The notes beneath the pieces were generated by a model. It saw only the letters and a program-made list of their open reading frames with translations, had not been told where the DNA came from and did no database searches. Positions 6,991-17,500 of a stretch of 24,937 bases of DNA are shown here, piece after piece (the first letter of the stretch is position 1; each line of letters opens with the position of its first letter). Position numbers and translations under genes: made by a program. Location: assembly GCA_049514575.1 (NCBI GenBank), contig JBEKUX010000046.1:1-24937 (forward strand), read 5' to 3'. The DNA is from BOG-1184 sp049514575 (GTDB taxonomy: Bacteria > Fibrobacterota > Chitinivibrionia > Chitinivibrionales > Chitinispirillaceae).

Positions 6991-8292
6991 TTATTTATTT
7001 AATTCATTTACTTTAGAACGAATCGTTTCAACCGCCTCCCAGCTCCAGCCGGGCAACCGGGTGATGAAGAACATATCATTGTGCCAGAGCGGGTCGACCC
7101 TGATCTGCGGAAACCGCAGCGCATACCGCTCGAACAGCGCTGTGCCGGGAACCGGCGACAGGTACACCGGTTTTGCCTGTACGCCGAGCGATGCGATGAA
7201 TTCAATCTCTTCCACGACCGCTGACGGTTCCTGACCTTCCAGGCCCGCCATCACGTACACGCCGATCTCTTTTTTTTCAAAGCCCGCGTTTTTCAGGCAG
7301 GCGATTTTTCCCTTCACTTCCCGTCTCGTCGTTTTCGCGCTCGTGTCGGAACCGTAGCCGGACAGGCCGCTTTCGTACCCGAACCGCAGGGTCGCAAATC
7401 CAGCGGCTTTCAGGAGCCCGGCAATCCGGTCATCAATAAACCGCAGATGCAGGCCGTTCGGCGCGTGGAGAGTGACGGAAAGCCGCAGCGATGAAAGGCT
7501 GTCCAGGAGCGGAACAATGCCCTGATCCGGCCTGAAAAGGAGCGCGTCGTCGTAAAAGGAGAAATTGCAAATCCGGAAATGTTCGATGCAGTACCTGATT
7601 TCCTGCATGATCAGCTCGATCGGTCGCAGCCGGAAATCTCCCTGAAGCAGGTGTGACGCGCAGTAACTGCACGCCATAGGACAGCCGAGCGACATGAGAA
7701 TCGGGCCGTGCGATGGTTTGTCAAGCAGCTTCAGCCCACCCAGAAGCGATACCGGTGCACCGGATTTCAACGGCGGCAACGATCCGCAGAGACGCATTGC
7801 CTTGCTTCCCTCCAGCGATGCGCCGATCATTGCACCGGGAAAATTTTTGCGGAACACATCCGGCATCAGCCTGGCAGCGGCCCCTCCGATACAAATCGGC
7901 GCATTAGGGTGCACCGCCGCAACGTTTCTGACGGTCTCAGCCACTCCGGGCAGCCAGTAGGTCATCATGCTGCCGATACAGATCAGGGCCGGTTCAGGAG
8001 TCTGCTCCAGAAAGGCTAAAAGCTCCTTTTGCGGCTTGCCGTAAAGCTTGTATTTTCGAGGAAGCGATTGGTACAAGGGCGGCTTTTCGATTTCGACCGA
8101 GTGAAAGTCGCCTGTACCGTACTTTTTCACCGGGGTGTCGTGGCCGCGTTCCAGGCAGTTGAAAAAACGCACCTCGGTGCCGTTGCTTTTCAGGAGCGTT
8201 ATCAGGAAATAAAGCCCCAGCGGATGCATCCACTCGTCGTAGAGTTTGAAGTCGGCGGCATAGGGGTTGATGACAAGGACGGTACTATGCAT
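6991..8292 (-). CDS. Radical SAM protein with N-terminal B12-binding-like domain
   Basis: A 433-residue protein. The N-terminal third (VLVINPYAADFKLYDEW, MHPLGLYFLITLLKSNG) resembles the cobalamin-binding Rossmann domain of BchE/MiaB-like radical SAM enzymes, but I see no DxHxxG cobalamin-ligand motif, so B12 may not be bound in the base-on/His-on manner. The radical SAM core has the [4Fe-4S]-SAM motif CPMACSYC (CxxxCxxC) after GPILMSLG, then FSFYDDALL, RFGYESGL and a GLEGQEP loop typical of the barrel. The substrate cannot be named. ATG at 8292 is chosen over a longer frame by 9 codons because homologous sequence begins there. It is divergent from the DUF1848 gene. Confidence 0.88.
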   Translation of the reverse strand: MHSTVLVINPYAADFKLYDEWMHPLGLYFLITLLKSNGTEVRFFNCLERGHDTPVKKYGTGDFHSVEIEKPPLYQSLPRKYKLYGKPQKELLAFLEQTPEPALICIGSMMTYWLPGVAETVRNVAAVHPNAPICIGGAAARLMPDVFRKNFPGAMIGASLEGSKAMRLCGSLPPLKSGAPVSLLGGLKLLDKPSHGPILMSLGCPMACSYCASHLLQGDFRLRPIELIMQEIRYCIEHFRICNFSFYDDALLFRPDQGIVPLLDSLSSLRLSVTLHAPNGLHLRFIDDRIAGLLKAAGFATLRFGYESGLSGYGSDTSAKTTRREVKGKIACLKNAGFEKKEIGVYVMAGLEGQEPSAVVEEIEFIASLGVQAKPVYLSPVPGTALFERYALRFPQIRVDPLWHNDMFFITRLPGWSWEAVETIRSKVNELNK

Positions 8293-8332
8293 ACGGTACT
8301 TTAATATCGTTTGTCCCAAACGGACGGATCAA

Positions 8333-8360
8333 GTAGAGACGCATACCCATGCGTCTCTGC
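8333..8360. repeat. Palindromic hairpin element, GTAGAGAC-type (copy 1)
   Basis: AGAGACGCAT (8335-8344) is followed by a 4-nt loop and its exact complement ATGCGTCTCT (8349-8358); a wobble and a G-C pair extend the stem to 8333-8360. It lies 14 bp upstream of the DUF1848 start codon and would fold in that gene's leader, next to a weak ribosome binding site. Its ends match three other palindromes in the window. Confidence 0.8.
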
Positions 8361-8374
8361 TAAGAAATGACATT

Positions 8375-9343
8375 ATGCACTGGCCTGAAGTGACCATCAC
8401 CACCGGCAGCGGCGAGACGAAAAACGCAATTGCTCCGCTCATCATTTCCGCGAGCAGGGCGACCGATATCCCGGCATTTTACGGGCAATGGTTCCTGCGG
8501 CGGCTGGATGCCGGCTATGTCCGATGGATCAACCCCTTTTCCGGAAAGCCGGCGAAACCGGTGTACGTCTCGCTCCGCGAGGCCCGGCTGTTCGTTTTCT
8601 GGTCGAAAAACCCGCGGCCGTTTTTCCCAATACTGGAAGAAATTGACAGAAGAGGATTGCCGTGTTATTTCCACGTCACGATCAACGATTACGAAAAAGA
8701 GGGGCTTGAACAAGGCGTTCCTCCCCTTGCGGAGCGGATCGAGACATTCAAGCAGTTATCCGGCATGATCGGCAGCAGGCGCGTGATCTGGCGGTTTGAT
8801 CCGCTTATCATTACCGATACGCTCTCCCCCTCAGGCCTTATTTCCCGGATCAGAGGGATCGGTAATGAACTGGCCGGGCACACGGAACGCCTGACCGTGA
8901 GCTTCATTACCCTGTATGCAAAAGTCGTACGAAGTCTTAATAACGCCGGGGTCAGGATCAGGGAGTGGGATGACGCAGGCAGGGCAGCGGTCCTCAAGGA
9001 CATCGGCGATTGCGCCCGCAGATGGGGGCTTTCCGCGGTTTCATGCGCCGAAGATAAAGACTACGGGCGGTACGGGATCGCGCACGGGAAATGCATCGAC
9101 GACGCCCTTATCGCAGAGGTTTTCGGTCACGACGGGAAACTGGCGGAATTTTTAAGGGACGGCGGCGCAGCCAAAGATAAAGGACAGCGCCCCTTGTGCC
9201 GCTGTATTATCAGTAAAGACATCGGAGCGTACGGCACCTGCGACCACCGATGTGTTTACTGCTATGCCGGCGCAAAGTCTCGGTACACGGGGCGCACGGG
9301 GCGGCATTCGATTGAGTCGGATTCGATAATTCCGCAAAATTAA
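8375..9343 (+). CDS. DUF1848 family protein (radical-SAM-like Fe-S protein)
   Basis: A 322-residue protein of the DUF1848 family (PF08902). Diagnostic features are IISASRATDIPAFYG and RLDAGYVRWINPFSGKP near the N-terminus, VYVSLREARLFVFWSKNPRPF, YFHVTINDYEKEGLE, RRVIWRFDPLIIT, and the C-terminal cluster CRCIISKDIGAYGTC followed by HRCVYCYA, whose cysteines resemble a radical-SAM Fe-S site placed at the C-terminus. The exact reaction is not established to my knowledge. The longest frame begins at 8267, but the first 36 codons lie in the divergent promoter and hairpin region, so I use the ATG at 8375, whose product begins with the family-like sequence. A second hairpin element starts immediately after its stop codon. 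Confidence 0.88.
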   Translation: MHWPEVTITTGSGETKNAIAPLIISASRATDIPAFYGQWFLRRLDAGYVRWINPFSGKPAKPVYVSLREARLFVFWSKNPRPFFPILEEIDRRGLPCYFHVTINDYEKEGLEQGVPPLAERIETFKQLSGMIGSRRVIWRFDPLIITDTLSPSGLISRIRGIGNELAGHTERLTVSFITLYAKVVRSLNNAGVRIREWDDAGRAAVLKDIGDCARRWGLSAVSCAEDKDYGRYGIAHGKCIDDALIAEVFGHDGKLAEFLRDGGAAKDKGQRPLCRCIISKDIGAYGTCDHRCVYCYAGAKSRYTGRTGRHSIESDSIIPQN

Positions 9344-9344
9344 A

Positions 9345-9389
9345 TAGGGGCAGGCTCTCAACGGAAGAATCGTTGAGAGCCTGCCCCTA
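9345..9389. repeat. Palindromic hairpin element, TAGGGGC-type (copy 2), possible terminator
   Basis: A perfect 19-bp stem: the arm 9345-9363 (TAGGGGCAGGCTCTCAACG) is repeated inverted at 9371-9389, with a 7-nt loop. It sits between the stop of the DUF1848 gene and the end of the convergent ankyrin gene. On the minus strand it is followed by TTTAATTTT, so it could terminate the ankyrin transcript; on the plus strand A8 follows, which does not fit a terminator. The GTAGGGGC end on the minus strand links it to the other palindromes. Confidence 0.85.
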
Positions 9390-9422
9390 CAAAAAAAATC
9401 ACAAAGCAATCACCAAGATAAA

Positions 9423-10058
9423 TTATTCCTCGTCCATCTCTTCGCCATCGGAAACCGGTTCCGGCTCGGATTCCTCCTCAGCGGCATCTTCGGCCGCCGC
9501 GCTCCATTGCGGAAGTACGGTTTTAACGGGCCTGCCCTCTTTGTCTCTCGAAGAATAATGGGACAACGAGCTTCTTTCCGGTTTTCCCCTCCCGCCTTTT
9601 GATTCAAGGAATTGCGCCGCTTTAAGCTGATTTGTCCGATAGGCGCACGCACAGGCCGATTCCTCGAACCGGTCGACCGCATTGATCTTCGCGCCGTGTG
9701 CAATGAGCAGTTCAAGCACCTTGATGTGCCCCTGTTCCGCGGCAAGCATGAGTGGTGTAGTTCCCCGCACCGATCCCCTGACGTTGACCGCCGCGCCTTT
9801 GGCGATCAGATAGGTTATGACCGGTACATGGCCTTCCTCGCAGGCACGCATGAGCGCAGTATATCCTGCATTGTCCGCGACATTGACGTTTGCCCCCTTT
9901 TCGACCAGGTATTTGACCACCTCGGCATGACCGCCCCAGGCAGCCTCAATAACGGGAGTGCGGCCGAGGCCGTCCGCAGCATTGACATTCGCGCTTTCTG
10001 CCACGACCTTTTTTACCGCCGCAAGATCACCTTTAGCGCTTGCCCGTAACAGGTTCAT
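9423..10058 (-). CDS. Ankyrin repeat protein with acidic tail
   Basis: A 211-residue protein with about five ankyrin repeats over residues 1-160: each has the T-P/A-L-M..A...GH..V...LI..GA.VN pattern (for example TALMRACEEGHVPVITYLIA and TTPLMLAAEQGHIKVLELLI). Residues about 160-185 are basic and polar, and the last ~25 are strongly acidic (Glu/Asp-rich, ending DGEEMDEE). There is no signal peptide, so it is probably cytoplasmic and protein-binding; the partner is unknown. The start ATG at 10058 has a good GGAGG site ten bases upstream. It is likely monocistronic, since the 3' side is a hairpin element and the 5' side an intergenic region with an opposing small gene. Confidence 0.9.
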   Translation of the reverse strand: MNLLRASAKGDLAAVKKVVAESANVNAADGLGRTPVIEAAWGGHAEVVKYLVEKGANVNVADNAGYTALMRACEEGHVPVITYLIAKGAAVNVRGSVRGTTPLMLAAEQGHIKVLELLIAHGAKINAVDRFEESACACAYRTNQLKAAQFLESKGGRGKPERSSLSHYSSRDKEGRPVKTVLPQWSAAAEDAAEEESEPEPVSDGEEMDEE

Positions 10059-10325
10059 AGTTGTAGTACCTCCGGTAGAGCGGGAATAAACAGGTTATGC
10101 ATTCCGAACATTTCTGCCCGGCAAATGTGCCGGAATTTTCACCCACGTTCGAAAAGCGATATAAAATAATTTTTATCACATGACCAAAGGGCAAACATAT
10201 TACGGACATGCGCTGATCCCATGAGCTGTCTGCCCTGCCGGGACTTTCTTCCGGCCCGCGCCATAAATTATTCTTTATACGGCCCCTTGATCGGCAACCA
10301 ATCACCATAAACCACGGAGGTTATA
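10059..10325. other. Divergent intergenic region
   Basis: About 270 bp between the ankyrin gene (-) and the small basic ORF (+). It contains AT-rich stretches such as ATATAAAATAAT near 10160 that could serve as -10 elements, and the ribosome binding sites of both genes at its edges. I see no RNA gene or convincing repeat in it. Confidence 0.5.
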
Positions 10326-10454
10326 ATGTCGAAAAGCATGGATAAAGGCGTAAGCAAGCAGAACAAGAAGAAAATGACGGCGGCGGAAAAGTGGGAAAAA
10401 ATAAAGGCAAAAAAAGCCGCCAAAGCGGCGGGGGCCGGAGGAATCGGGATATAA
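10326..10454 (+). CDS. Small basic Lys/Ala-rich protein, 42 residues
   Basis: The frame begins at ATG 10326 with a perfect GGAGG five bases upstream (10316-10320) and ends at TAA 10452-10454. The product is MSKSMDKGVSKQNKKKMTAA at the start, then an amphipathic Lys/Ala-rich helix and a Gly-rich end (GAGGIGI). I do not recognise a family. High Lys content without a hydrophobic segment suggests a cytoplasmic nucleic-acid- or ribosome-binding peptide, but this is inference. The opposite strand gives a 71-residue hydrophobic frame with no ribosome binding site, which I regard as a shadow. Confidence 0.6.
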   Translation: MSKSMDKGVSKQNKKKMTAAEKWEKIKAKKAAKAAGAGGIGI

Positions 10455-10494
10455 CCCACAAGCAGTTCCACATCAATTTTCAATGAATAATTTC

Positions 10495-10524
10495 CGTAGG
10501 GGCTAAAAAATTTTAGCCCCTACG
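10495..10524. repeat. Palindromic hairpin element, CGTAGGGGC-type (copy 3)
   Basis: The arm CGTAGGGGCTAAAA (10495-10508) and its exact complement (10511-10524) flank a 2-nt centre, giving a 14-bp stem. It lies between the small basic ORF and the 3' end of metF, 49 bp beyond the metF stop. The A/T-rich top of the stem makes it a weak terminator candidate; its ends match the other GTAGRGRC palindromes. Confidence 0.85.
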
Positions 10525-10573
10525 AACCTCGATGAACGCTCCTGCTCCGTTAACGATTTCTCCATTCCGGCCT

Positions 10574-11464
10574 TCACCGCGACAATCCCGGGGAACTGGT
10601 TACTCCCAGGGAGTCGTAAATACGCAGGGTCGCCCGTGACCTGTTCAGCGTATAGAAATGTATTCCACGTACACCGTTGTCGATAAGGTCCCTGACCTGT
10701 TCCGCGGCCCAGTGAATTCCCACTTTTTCGAAATGGTCGTCGTCTTCGGCGCGGTTCAGCGCCTTGAGCAGCCCTCCGGGGTAGCGCGTGCCGAGCGCCA
10801 TATCGGCCATGCGCAGCATGGTTTTGCGGGAGGTAATCGGCATGATACCGGCAACGACCGGCACGGTGATCCCGGCGATGACGCACCTCTCGCAGAAGTC
10901 ATAAAAATCGCGGTTGTCAAAAAACAGCTGGGTACATATATAATCCGCGCCCGCATCCACCTTCGCTTTCAGGTAGTCGATTTCCGTGAGCCGGTTCGGC
11001 GTTTCCGGGTGGCCTTCGGGATAACCGGCGACGCCGACGCCCATGCCCGGGAAGTTTTTCCTGATGAACGTCACGAGTTCCACGGCGTGGCCGAACCCCG
11101 ATGGGGTCTTTACAAAACGTATCTCCCCTTTCGGCGGATCGCCGCGGAGCGCCATGATGGTATCGATACCGTTGGCGCGGTAATTTTCAAGAATTGCGGC
11201 GATCTCCGGCCTGGTGGAACCGACGCAGGTCAGGTGGGAAACAACGGTCAGATCGGTCTCTTTTTTGATCCTGAGCACCAGATCGTGGGTCAGCTCCCGC
11301 GTCGAGCCGCCGGCGCCGTAGGTCACGCTGACCCACGACGGCTTCAGGGGAATAAGTTCCGAAATGGCCAAAAAAAGCTGGTCCGCGGCCCGCAGGTCTT
11401 TCGGAGGGAAAAATTCGAAACTGAAGGTGATTGGATTGGCTTTAAAAATATCGTTTATGTGCAT
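10574..11464 (-). CDS. metF: 5,10-methylenetetrahydrofolate reductase MetF
   Basis: A 296-residue MTHFR (PF02219), the usual length for the bacterial enzyme, which reduces methylene-THF to methyl-THF for methionine synthesis or one-carbon metabolism using a flavin. Features seen: FSFEFFPPK at residues 14-22 with the catalytic-region Glu, PSWVSVTYGAGGSTR, HLTCVGSTR, the MALRGDPPKG loop, VGVAGYPEGHPE, the ADYICTQLFFDN strand and GIMPITSRKTMLRMADM, then GIHFYTLNRS. The start ATG has no recognisable ribosome binding site and lies only 31 bp after the T-run of the upstream giant gene's terminator, so it may have a very short leader or depend on read-through. Confidence 0.96.
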   Translation of the reverse strand: MHINDIFKANPITFSFEFFPPKDLRAADQLFLAISELIPLKPSWVSVTYGAGGSTRELTHDLVLRIKKETDLTVVSHLTCVGSTRPEIAAILENYRANGIDTIMALRGDPPKGEIRFVKTPSGFGHAVELVTFIRKNFPGMGVGVAGYPEGHPETPNRLTEIDYLKAKVDAGADYICTQLFFDNRDFYDFCERCVIAGITVPVVAGIMPITSRKTMLRMADMALGTRYPGGLLKALNRAEDDDHFEKVGIHWAAEQVRDLIDNGVRGIHFYTLNRSRATLRIYDSLGVTSSPGLSR

Positions 11465-11495
11465 GAATAGTTAAAATTACGATATGTCCGTGGAT

Positions 11496-11528
11496 AAAAA
11501 AAACCTCCCCGCAGAAGCGGGGAGGTTT
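11496..11528 (-). terminator. Rho-independent terminator of the giant surface-protein gene
   Basis: On the minus strand a 12-bp perfect stem (AAACCTCCCCGC at 11528-11517, its complement at 11512-11501) with a 4-nt loop is followed by a run of eight T residues ending at 11496. It begins 25 bp after the stop codon of the giant gene. Confidence 0.93.
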
Positions 11529-11552
11529 GTACCCTTATCGCGAATGCGTCCG

Positions 11553-14500
11553 TTACCGCGCCACACCGAGCTGTGCGATCTTCTTCTCGTCCGGGAACCG
11601 GTGCGCCTCGTGGCCGCTACCGATGTCCTTGTAATGCAGATAGGCGACGACCCGGTAAACTCCGGCCGCCACGACCATTCCCTTCGCGTTGGTGCAGTTC
11701 CAGTAGATATGCGACGTCACGAGACCATTACTTTGGAGCACCTCGGATTTGTCGGAATTATAAAAATCCGGATTATAGTCCGACTGTACAAGGTTCCCGA
11801 CAAGATCGTAGATCTTAATCTGGCACTCCACACCCACTTGAGATCCTTTCTCTGGTTGCTGGAAGGTGAACAGGAACATGGCGCCGCCATGACCGCCGTT
11901 TTGGACATCCACCCATTGAGGTGCATTGGGATTTTCCACTGCATGGAACTGTCCTAAGCCGTTATCCGGGTATCCAACGTACGCCGTTGCCGGGTTAGGC
12001 GCAGGGATAATCGGACCCACAGCGCCATGGACATTCACCTGCACCTTTTGATTATTGGCGTTGGGCTTGTTCCCTCGCGAATCGTCGACCACATATTTAT
12101 TGATCTCCGTGTCGATACTGAAATAATTGTAATTCGTGAGGTCCTGGCCGTTGTACATGAAGAATCTCACCTGCGTGTTATCCGTCGATACCTGTCCGCC
12201 GCCTCTCAGGTCGGTAATACCTGCCAGCATCATGGAATCCCTTATAAAGACATGCTGGCTGCCGGTGGTATCCAATCTCCAGACATAGAATATCGCCGAC
12301 GGATTGGTGTTCTGCTGGTTCAGATGATTGCCGTCAATCTCTTTGACAGGTTCGCTGAACGTGACGATGACTGTGTCGTGTGTACGGTCATCAGAACTGG
12401 TCCTGTACTCATCCACTTTCCAGACCACGGGACCGGCGCCATCCAGCGATGTGACGGACGCGGCATCGATATGAACGCCGCTCTGGTTCGGGAAGCTGAC
12501 TATCGGCCGCCATGCGGTCTGTGGATCGCCGGGATCGACTTCCTTCAGCGCCAGTGTCCAGACCCTGCCGCTGGCGCCGGTATTCAGGACGCTGTCAACA
12601 GTGAAACTGACATTTCCATAGGTAATGGTAATCCCCTGAAAGGTGAATCCCTGCGGCAGTGACGCTGTCTTGTTGAAGTACAGTGTCATGTGGTCGAGCA
12701 GACCGTTGCCGCTCCAGTCGCCTGTGACAGCCGAGTCGAGCGTGATGAACGGCCCGTGGATGTACACGAATACACGGTCGGAAATGGTAGTGTCGGCAGG
12801 ATACTTGACCTCTATCCAGCCGCCCTCGTCTTGCGGCACGCCGGCCGCACTGTATATGATGTTCGTCTGCGGATTCGTACTGGTGATCTTGTGCAGCGAG
12901 TCGGTGACGTCCCAGTCGGTCGAAACGGTACCCTTATTATTGTGGTACTGGTCATATCCTACAGCGAATATCATGATCTGCACCCTGGTCGAATCGTTGT
13001 AATACAGGGTATCCGGGCCTACAACCTGGTGGCCGCCCCCGCTTGTGGAGTCCATTTCGATTGACGCAAGCGGCGCCGAAAGCAGGGCAAACGGCTCGGT
13101 ATGGGCCGTCAGCGTATTGCCGTTGACAACAAAGCTTGCGAAGATCTGGTGCAGGCTGTCGGCCGCAGGATTCAAGGGAGCATAGTAGAGCGTAAATGAA
13201 CCCGTATCGACGCCGTTAGTAAACTGCTGGTTGCTGGAACCCCATGGCTCCGTATCAAGGTGTACCGTAGAGCCGTCCACCAGAATGAACGGTTCCGGCC
13301 TCAGCAGGCCTCCCCTGCCGATCGTATCGTGATAGGCTGAAGGAGTGGAAGAAAGCGTAGCCATTTCAATAAGCCGGCCGTCGGCATTGAAAAGCGAATC
13401 CACATACTTGATCGGCTGGCCCGCGATCCGCTGATTGGGCGGGGTGAGGATGGTGATGGTTGCGCGCACCGCGGATCCGGCAGTGAAATCCAGCCACAGC
13501 GTATCGGGCGGGATTTCAGACATGTTTCCTCTGGTTACGCGGATCCAGCCCGTGCCGGTGTCGGTCGGCGAAAGCGTAAAGGGGTGGCTGTTCCGGCCGC
13601 TGCCGGGCAGCACTGTCTGGAGTCTCGGCAGAATTTCCCATAGCGCCGATACGCTTTCCCACGACAAGTCGTCGGACCGCTGGCCCTGAACATAAATCGT
13701 CGAGTCCTGGTTGGTGTTCATGGTCAGCGGTGACCCCGGATTGCTGGGATAAGGAGTGCCGGACGAGTTCACGATCCTGAGCGCGATGTAGCGGTACGGC
13801 ACCAGTCTCACAACGCATGAATCCCCGTTACCGTGGCCGTCCCAAGCATAGATCATGGCATAGACAATGGCACTACCGGAGTTTATCCGCAACGCTTCAA
13901 GCTGGTAGCTCAGCGGTATGGTCACGCCGATTGAATCGGGGTTGCTGCTGCTGTCGCGCACCAGCGTGGCATAGTACGGCGCTACGGCGTTACCGTACTG
14001 GTCGCGGAGAATTGCAAACACGCTGCCGTTCTGCTCATTATCGAGAATGGTGAGCGTATCGCACGGGTCAGGAGTACGCAAATGGTTCCAGTACTGGTCG
14101 GTTTTTTCGAGCACTATATGAGTCGCCGCAGCCGGCTGGACCACAAGGACCACCGTGTCACGTAACGTGGTGCTGAGCGACGCGATGATGACCACCGTGT
14201 CGTATGCGCGGGTCGAGGTAAAGTATTTCACCGCGCCAGGGCCGGAATTGCTGAACATAGAACTGACGTCCTGATTGAATGTCCGGCTGCTTGCGCTCCA
14301 GGAAATCCTTGCCGCCGTATCCTGATTAGTCAGATATTTATCCAGCCAGACGCCGCGGGAGTCGAACACCAGCGCGGCTAATTTGGCAGTAGTACCGGCA
14401 GTCAAAGTCATGAACTGCGGCGGGTTCGGCAACCGGACATTGCTGCCGCCCGGCGCCGCGCTGTCGGAATAGAGGACCAGGCTATCCGGAGCACCTACCG

Positions 14501-17500
14501 TTATGGTCACCGGGATTGAGGTGCTCAGATTACCCATGGTCACGGTTATTCTGCCGTTATGGGTAGTATCCACTGCAGGAACAGGGAAAACCCACGGCTG
14601 ATAACTGATCGTGGTGCCGCTTTCCGTGTTGTGCTCCGCCACATAGTTCCAGTTTCCCGGAACATCCACCCACTGGCCGTTGGAGAGAAGCCCCTGCACG
14701 TAAATAGAATCTACCTGTCCGGTCTGCAAAGTAAGACGGGTATGAATCGGGACAGTATCGAGCTGGCTGAGCGGGTCGCGGAAGGTAATGCGCAGTGCGT
14801 CATATTGCAGGCTGTCAAGGATCGCAAGCACCGAGTCGGGCCGCAGAGAGATATTATTGAGGTCTCGTGCGATATTATATGCCGATCCTGAGCCCGTACG
14901 TCCGCGGATGATCTTTCCCTGGCCGTCCACTACCGCCTGCGGACCGTCTGTCGCGGTATCAACCGTGAGGTCCCTGCTTACCCAGGAGGGATTGTGCGAG
15001 TAATCAACAAAGTTTCCGTACTGGTCGCGGATGATTGCAAAAATCTGGGTATTGGTCGTGTCGCGTGGACCAAGATGGACCGGGGCTGCCGGATGGTCGC
15101 CGACAAGCAGGCCATAGTTGGTCGGAGGCACGAGCTGTGCTTCAACCGAAATATGCTGGGCCGCACCCGGCTTCACATATATCTCCGCGCTTGCGCTGAA
15201 GGTCCTGACGCTGTCATGGAACGTGGCAGTGACCCTGTAGAGTGAATAGGCAATGTGCGGAGAAAAGGTCGTCATGCGTCCGGTATACGAGCCAAGCGTT
15301 GTGTCCGGGCCCTGGTTCTGTCCAACACTCTGGATTGTCCATGAAATCACCTGTTGGCTCAGCGGAATATTGGTTTCAAACCTGTTCAGCCATTTCCCGT
15401 TGACGTCGAAGATCTTTGCAAAGACCGTGTCAACCGCTCCTGCGGTAACCGTATCAATCGCAGGGAAAAGCGGTACCGTTGCCGGATCGCCGAGGCCACG
15501 GTAAAGCGCAACGCTGGCCGGCGAGCCTTCGGTAAAGACCGCCCATACGGAATCGGTAATAAAGTAGGTCCCCTCGTTTCGTGTCGCCTTTATCCAGCCG
15601 CTTCCGGTGGCATTCGCAATCACGTTCCACAATTGGCCCGTGCCCGGAGGATTGGTCCTCGTGTCAAGGCTTGCGTCTTTGAGCCACATCGCCGTAACAG
15701 GCTCCCACAGGGTTGTATCGTCGGACCGCTGCCCTTCAACATAGAGGGTCAGCGAATCGCCGGTGGGGAGCGAAATCGCGGTTACCGCCGTGTCTTTATT
15801 GGGATCGTAATCATAGATGTGGAGCGCCAGGTGGGTGATATCGTTCAGTATCACCGGAACAGAGTCGCATAGATCCTTGCCCGGAACAGCGACATTATCA
15901 CAGGCGATCATCTGCGACTGACACTGGTCGGCCACGCGCGTGGCAATGCCCTGGCCGATCGTCGTGTCTCCGCGCGCCGCCGTGAAGCAGGTAATATCGG
16001 TGCTTGCCCACTGCGCGTTAATTGACTGATGGACGTAGTTTCCCCACTTGTCGCGGAGGATCGCATAGGCGCTGCCGGTCCTCTGGTTGGACTGCATGAT
16101 GATCGATGCAAGCGGGTCGTCATGGATGCGGTTCGGCACGGCCGGGCTTGCTTCAATGACCAGATGGTTGATGGCGCCCGGAACGACATAGATGACCATC
16201 GAATACGAAAGCGCGTTCCAGTGCGCGGTAACAGTGACATTACGGAACGCCTGCCGCGCGATAAGCTGCGCGAAGCAGTAGTAGGTCGGCTGCAGCACAA
16301 TCGTATCTTCGTCCGGAGGAGTGACGGTCCACGTGATCTGATCCGCAAGCGTCACATTGGTTTCGTATTGCGACAGCCAGATAATTTTATTGTTTGAGCC
16401 CGTGTTGTAAAAAAGCTTTGCGCTGAGCAGGGAAAAGAGCGAATCGGCCGACATGGTGTCGGCCACTGCCGGGGCTGCCGGCCATTCCATATTGCCGCTC
16501 ACGTCAGGCGTACCGCTGTGCGGATAGATGCCAATGGTATTGGGAAGCCCTGCTATAAACACCACCGGATTGAGGAACGTCCTCGGTCCGCCGGGCAGAG
16601 AAACAAAAATCGAATCGTGATGGCCTGCCCCGCCGGTATCGTTCGGCGCAAAGGTCCATAAACTCTGGTTTGAAGGAGGTAAAACGGTGGTTTTACCCTG
16701 CAGTCCGGCAGTAAGCGACCAGTTGCCGGAGACCGGTCCCCAGCCGCCGTTTCCGCCAAGTCCGTCGCTGCGGTGTCCATAGACGTACAGAGTGACGACA
16801 TTGGGCAGTGTGTCGTATAATTGATGAATCTGGACCAGCGTGCCTGTGCCGCTGACGTCACGCATGATCATGAGCGAGTCATAAGTAACATTGTTAAAGA
16901 CGACCCAGACGCTGTCTTTCAGACTATCCTTTTTCGCGGGATACCTGAGGTTAGTTGCCCTTACCCACGCAGAGTCGGTCGTCCCTCCTTTGGTGAGAAT
17001 TCCTCTCCACACAAGAGGAGAGCTGTCAGTCACGGTGACTACATTCAGATTATACGAAAGCCATGCCGTACTGTCGGAGAACGATACTAGATTGAGGAAC
17101 CGGTCGCGCAACACCGCGAAGACGCTGTCCTTGATCTGGGTTGACCCGAAAACGACACGCTCCTTTACATTGGGCGTATACATATTGGGCGTGCTTGTCG
17201 CCTCAAGCCAGAGTTTGGCCGGCGGCGCGGGCTTGATGCGTACCCGCAAAGTAGCACTTATCGTAGCGCCATTGGCCGGGTCAGTCAGGGTAACGATGAT
17301 CTGGCGGGCGTCGGCGTAATTGGTGTCCGCCCTTGTGCCCGTGAAACGGCCCCACTGGCCGGGTTTTAAAACGAGCGCGTCACCTGCCTGAGAAGTGGCC
17401 GGAACCAGGGTGTAGGTGATTTTAGGCAAGACCCATGTCGAATCAACCGTATGGCCGAGAGCATCAGTCACAATTGCCCGTATCGGATGGGTAGTATCAC

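Noticed and set aside
10268..10483. 71-residue hydrophobic minus-strand frame opposite the small basic ORF
   Set aside because: It begins with TTG, has no ribosome binding site, and its Phe/Leu richness is what the complement of a Lys-rich gene gives.
10658..11470. 270-residue plus-strand frame opposite metF
   Set aside because: Shadow of an unmistakable MetF protein.
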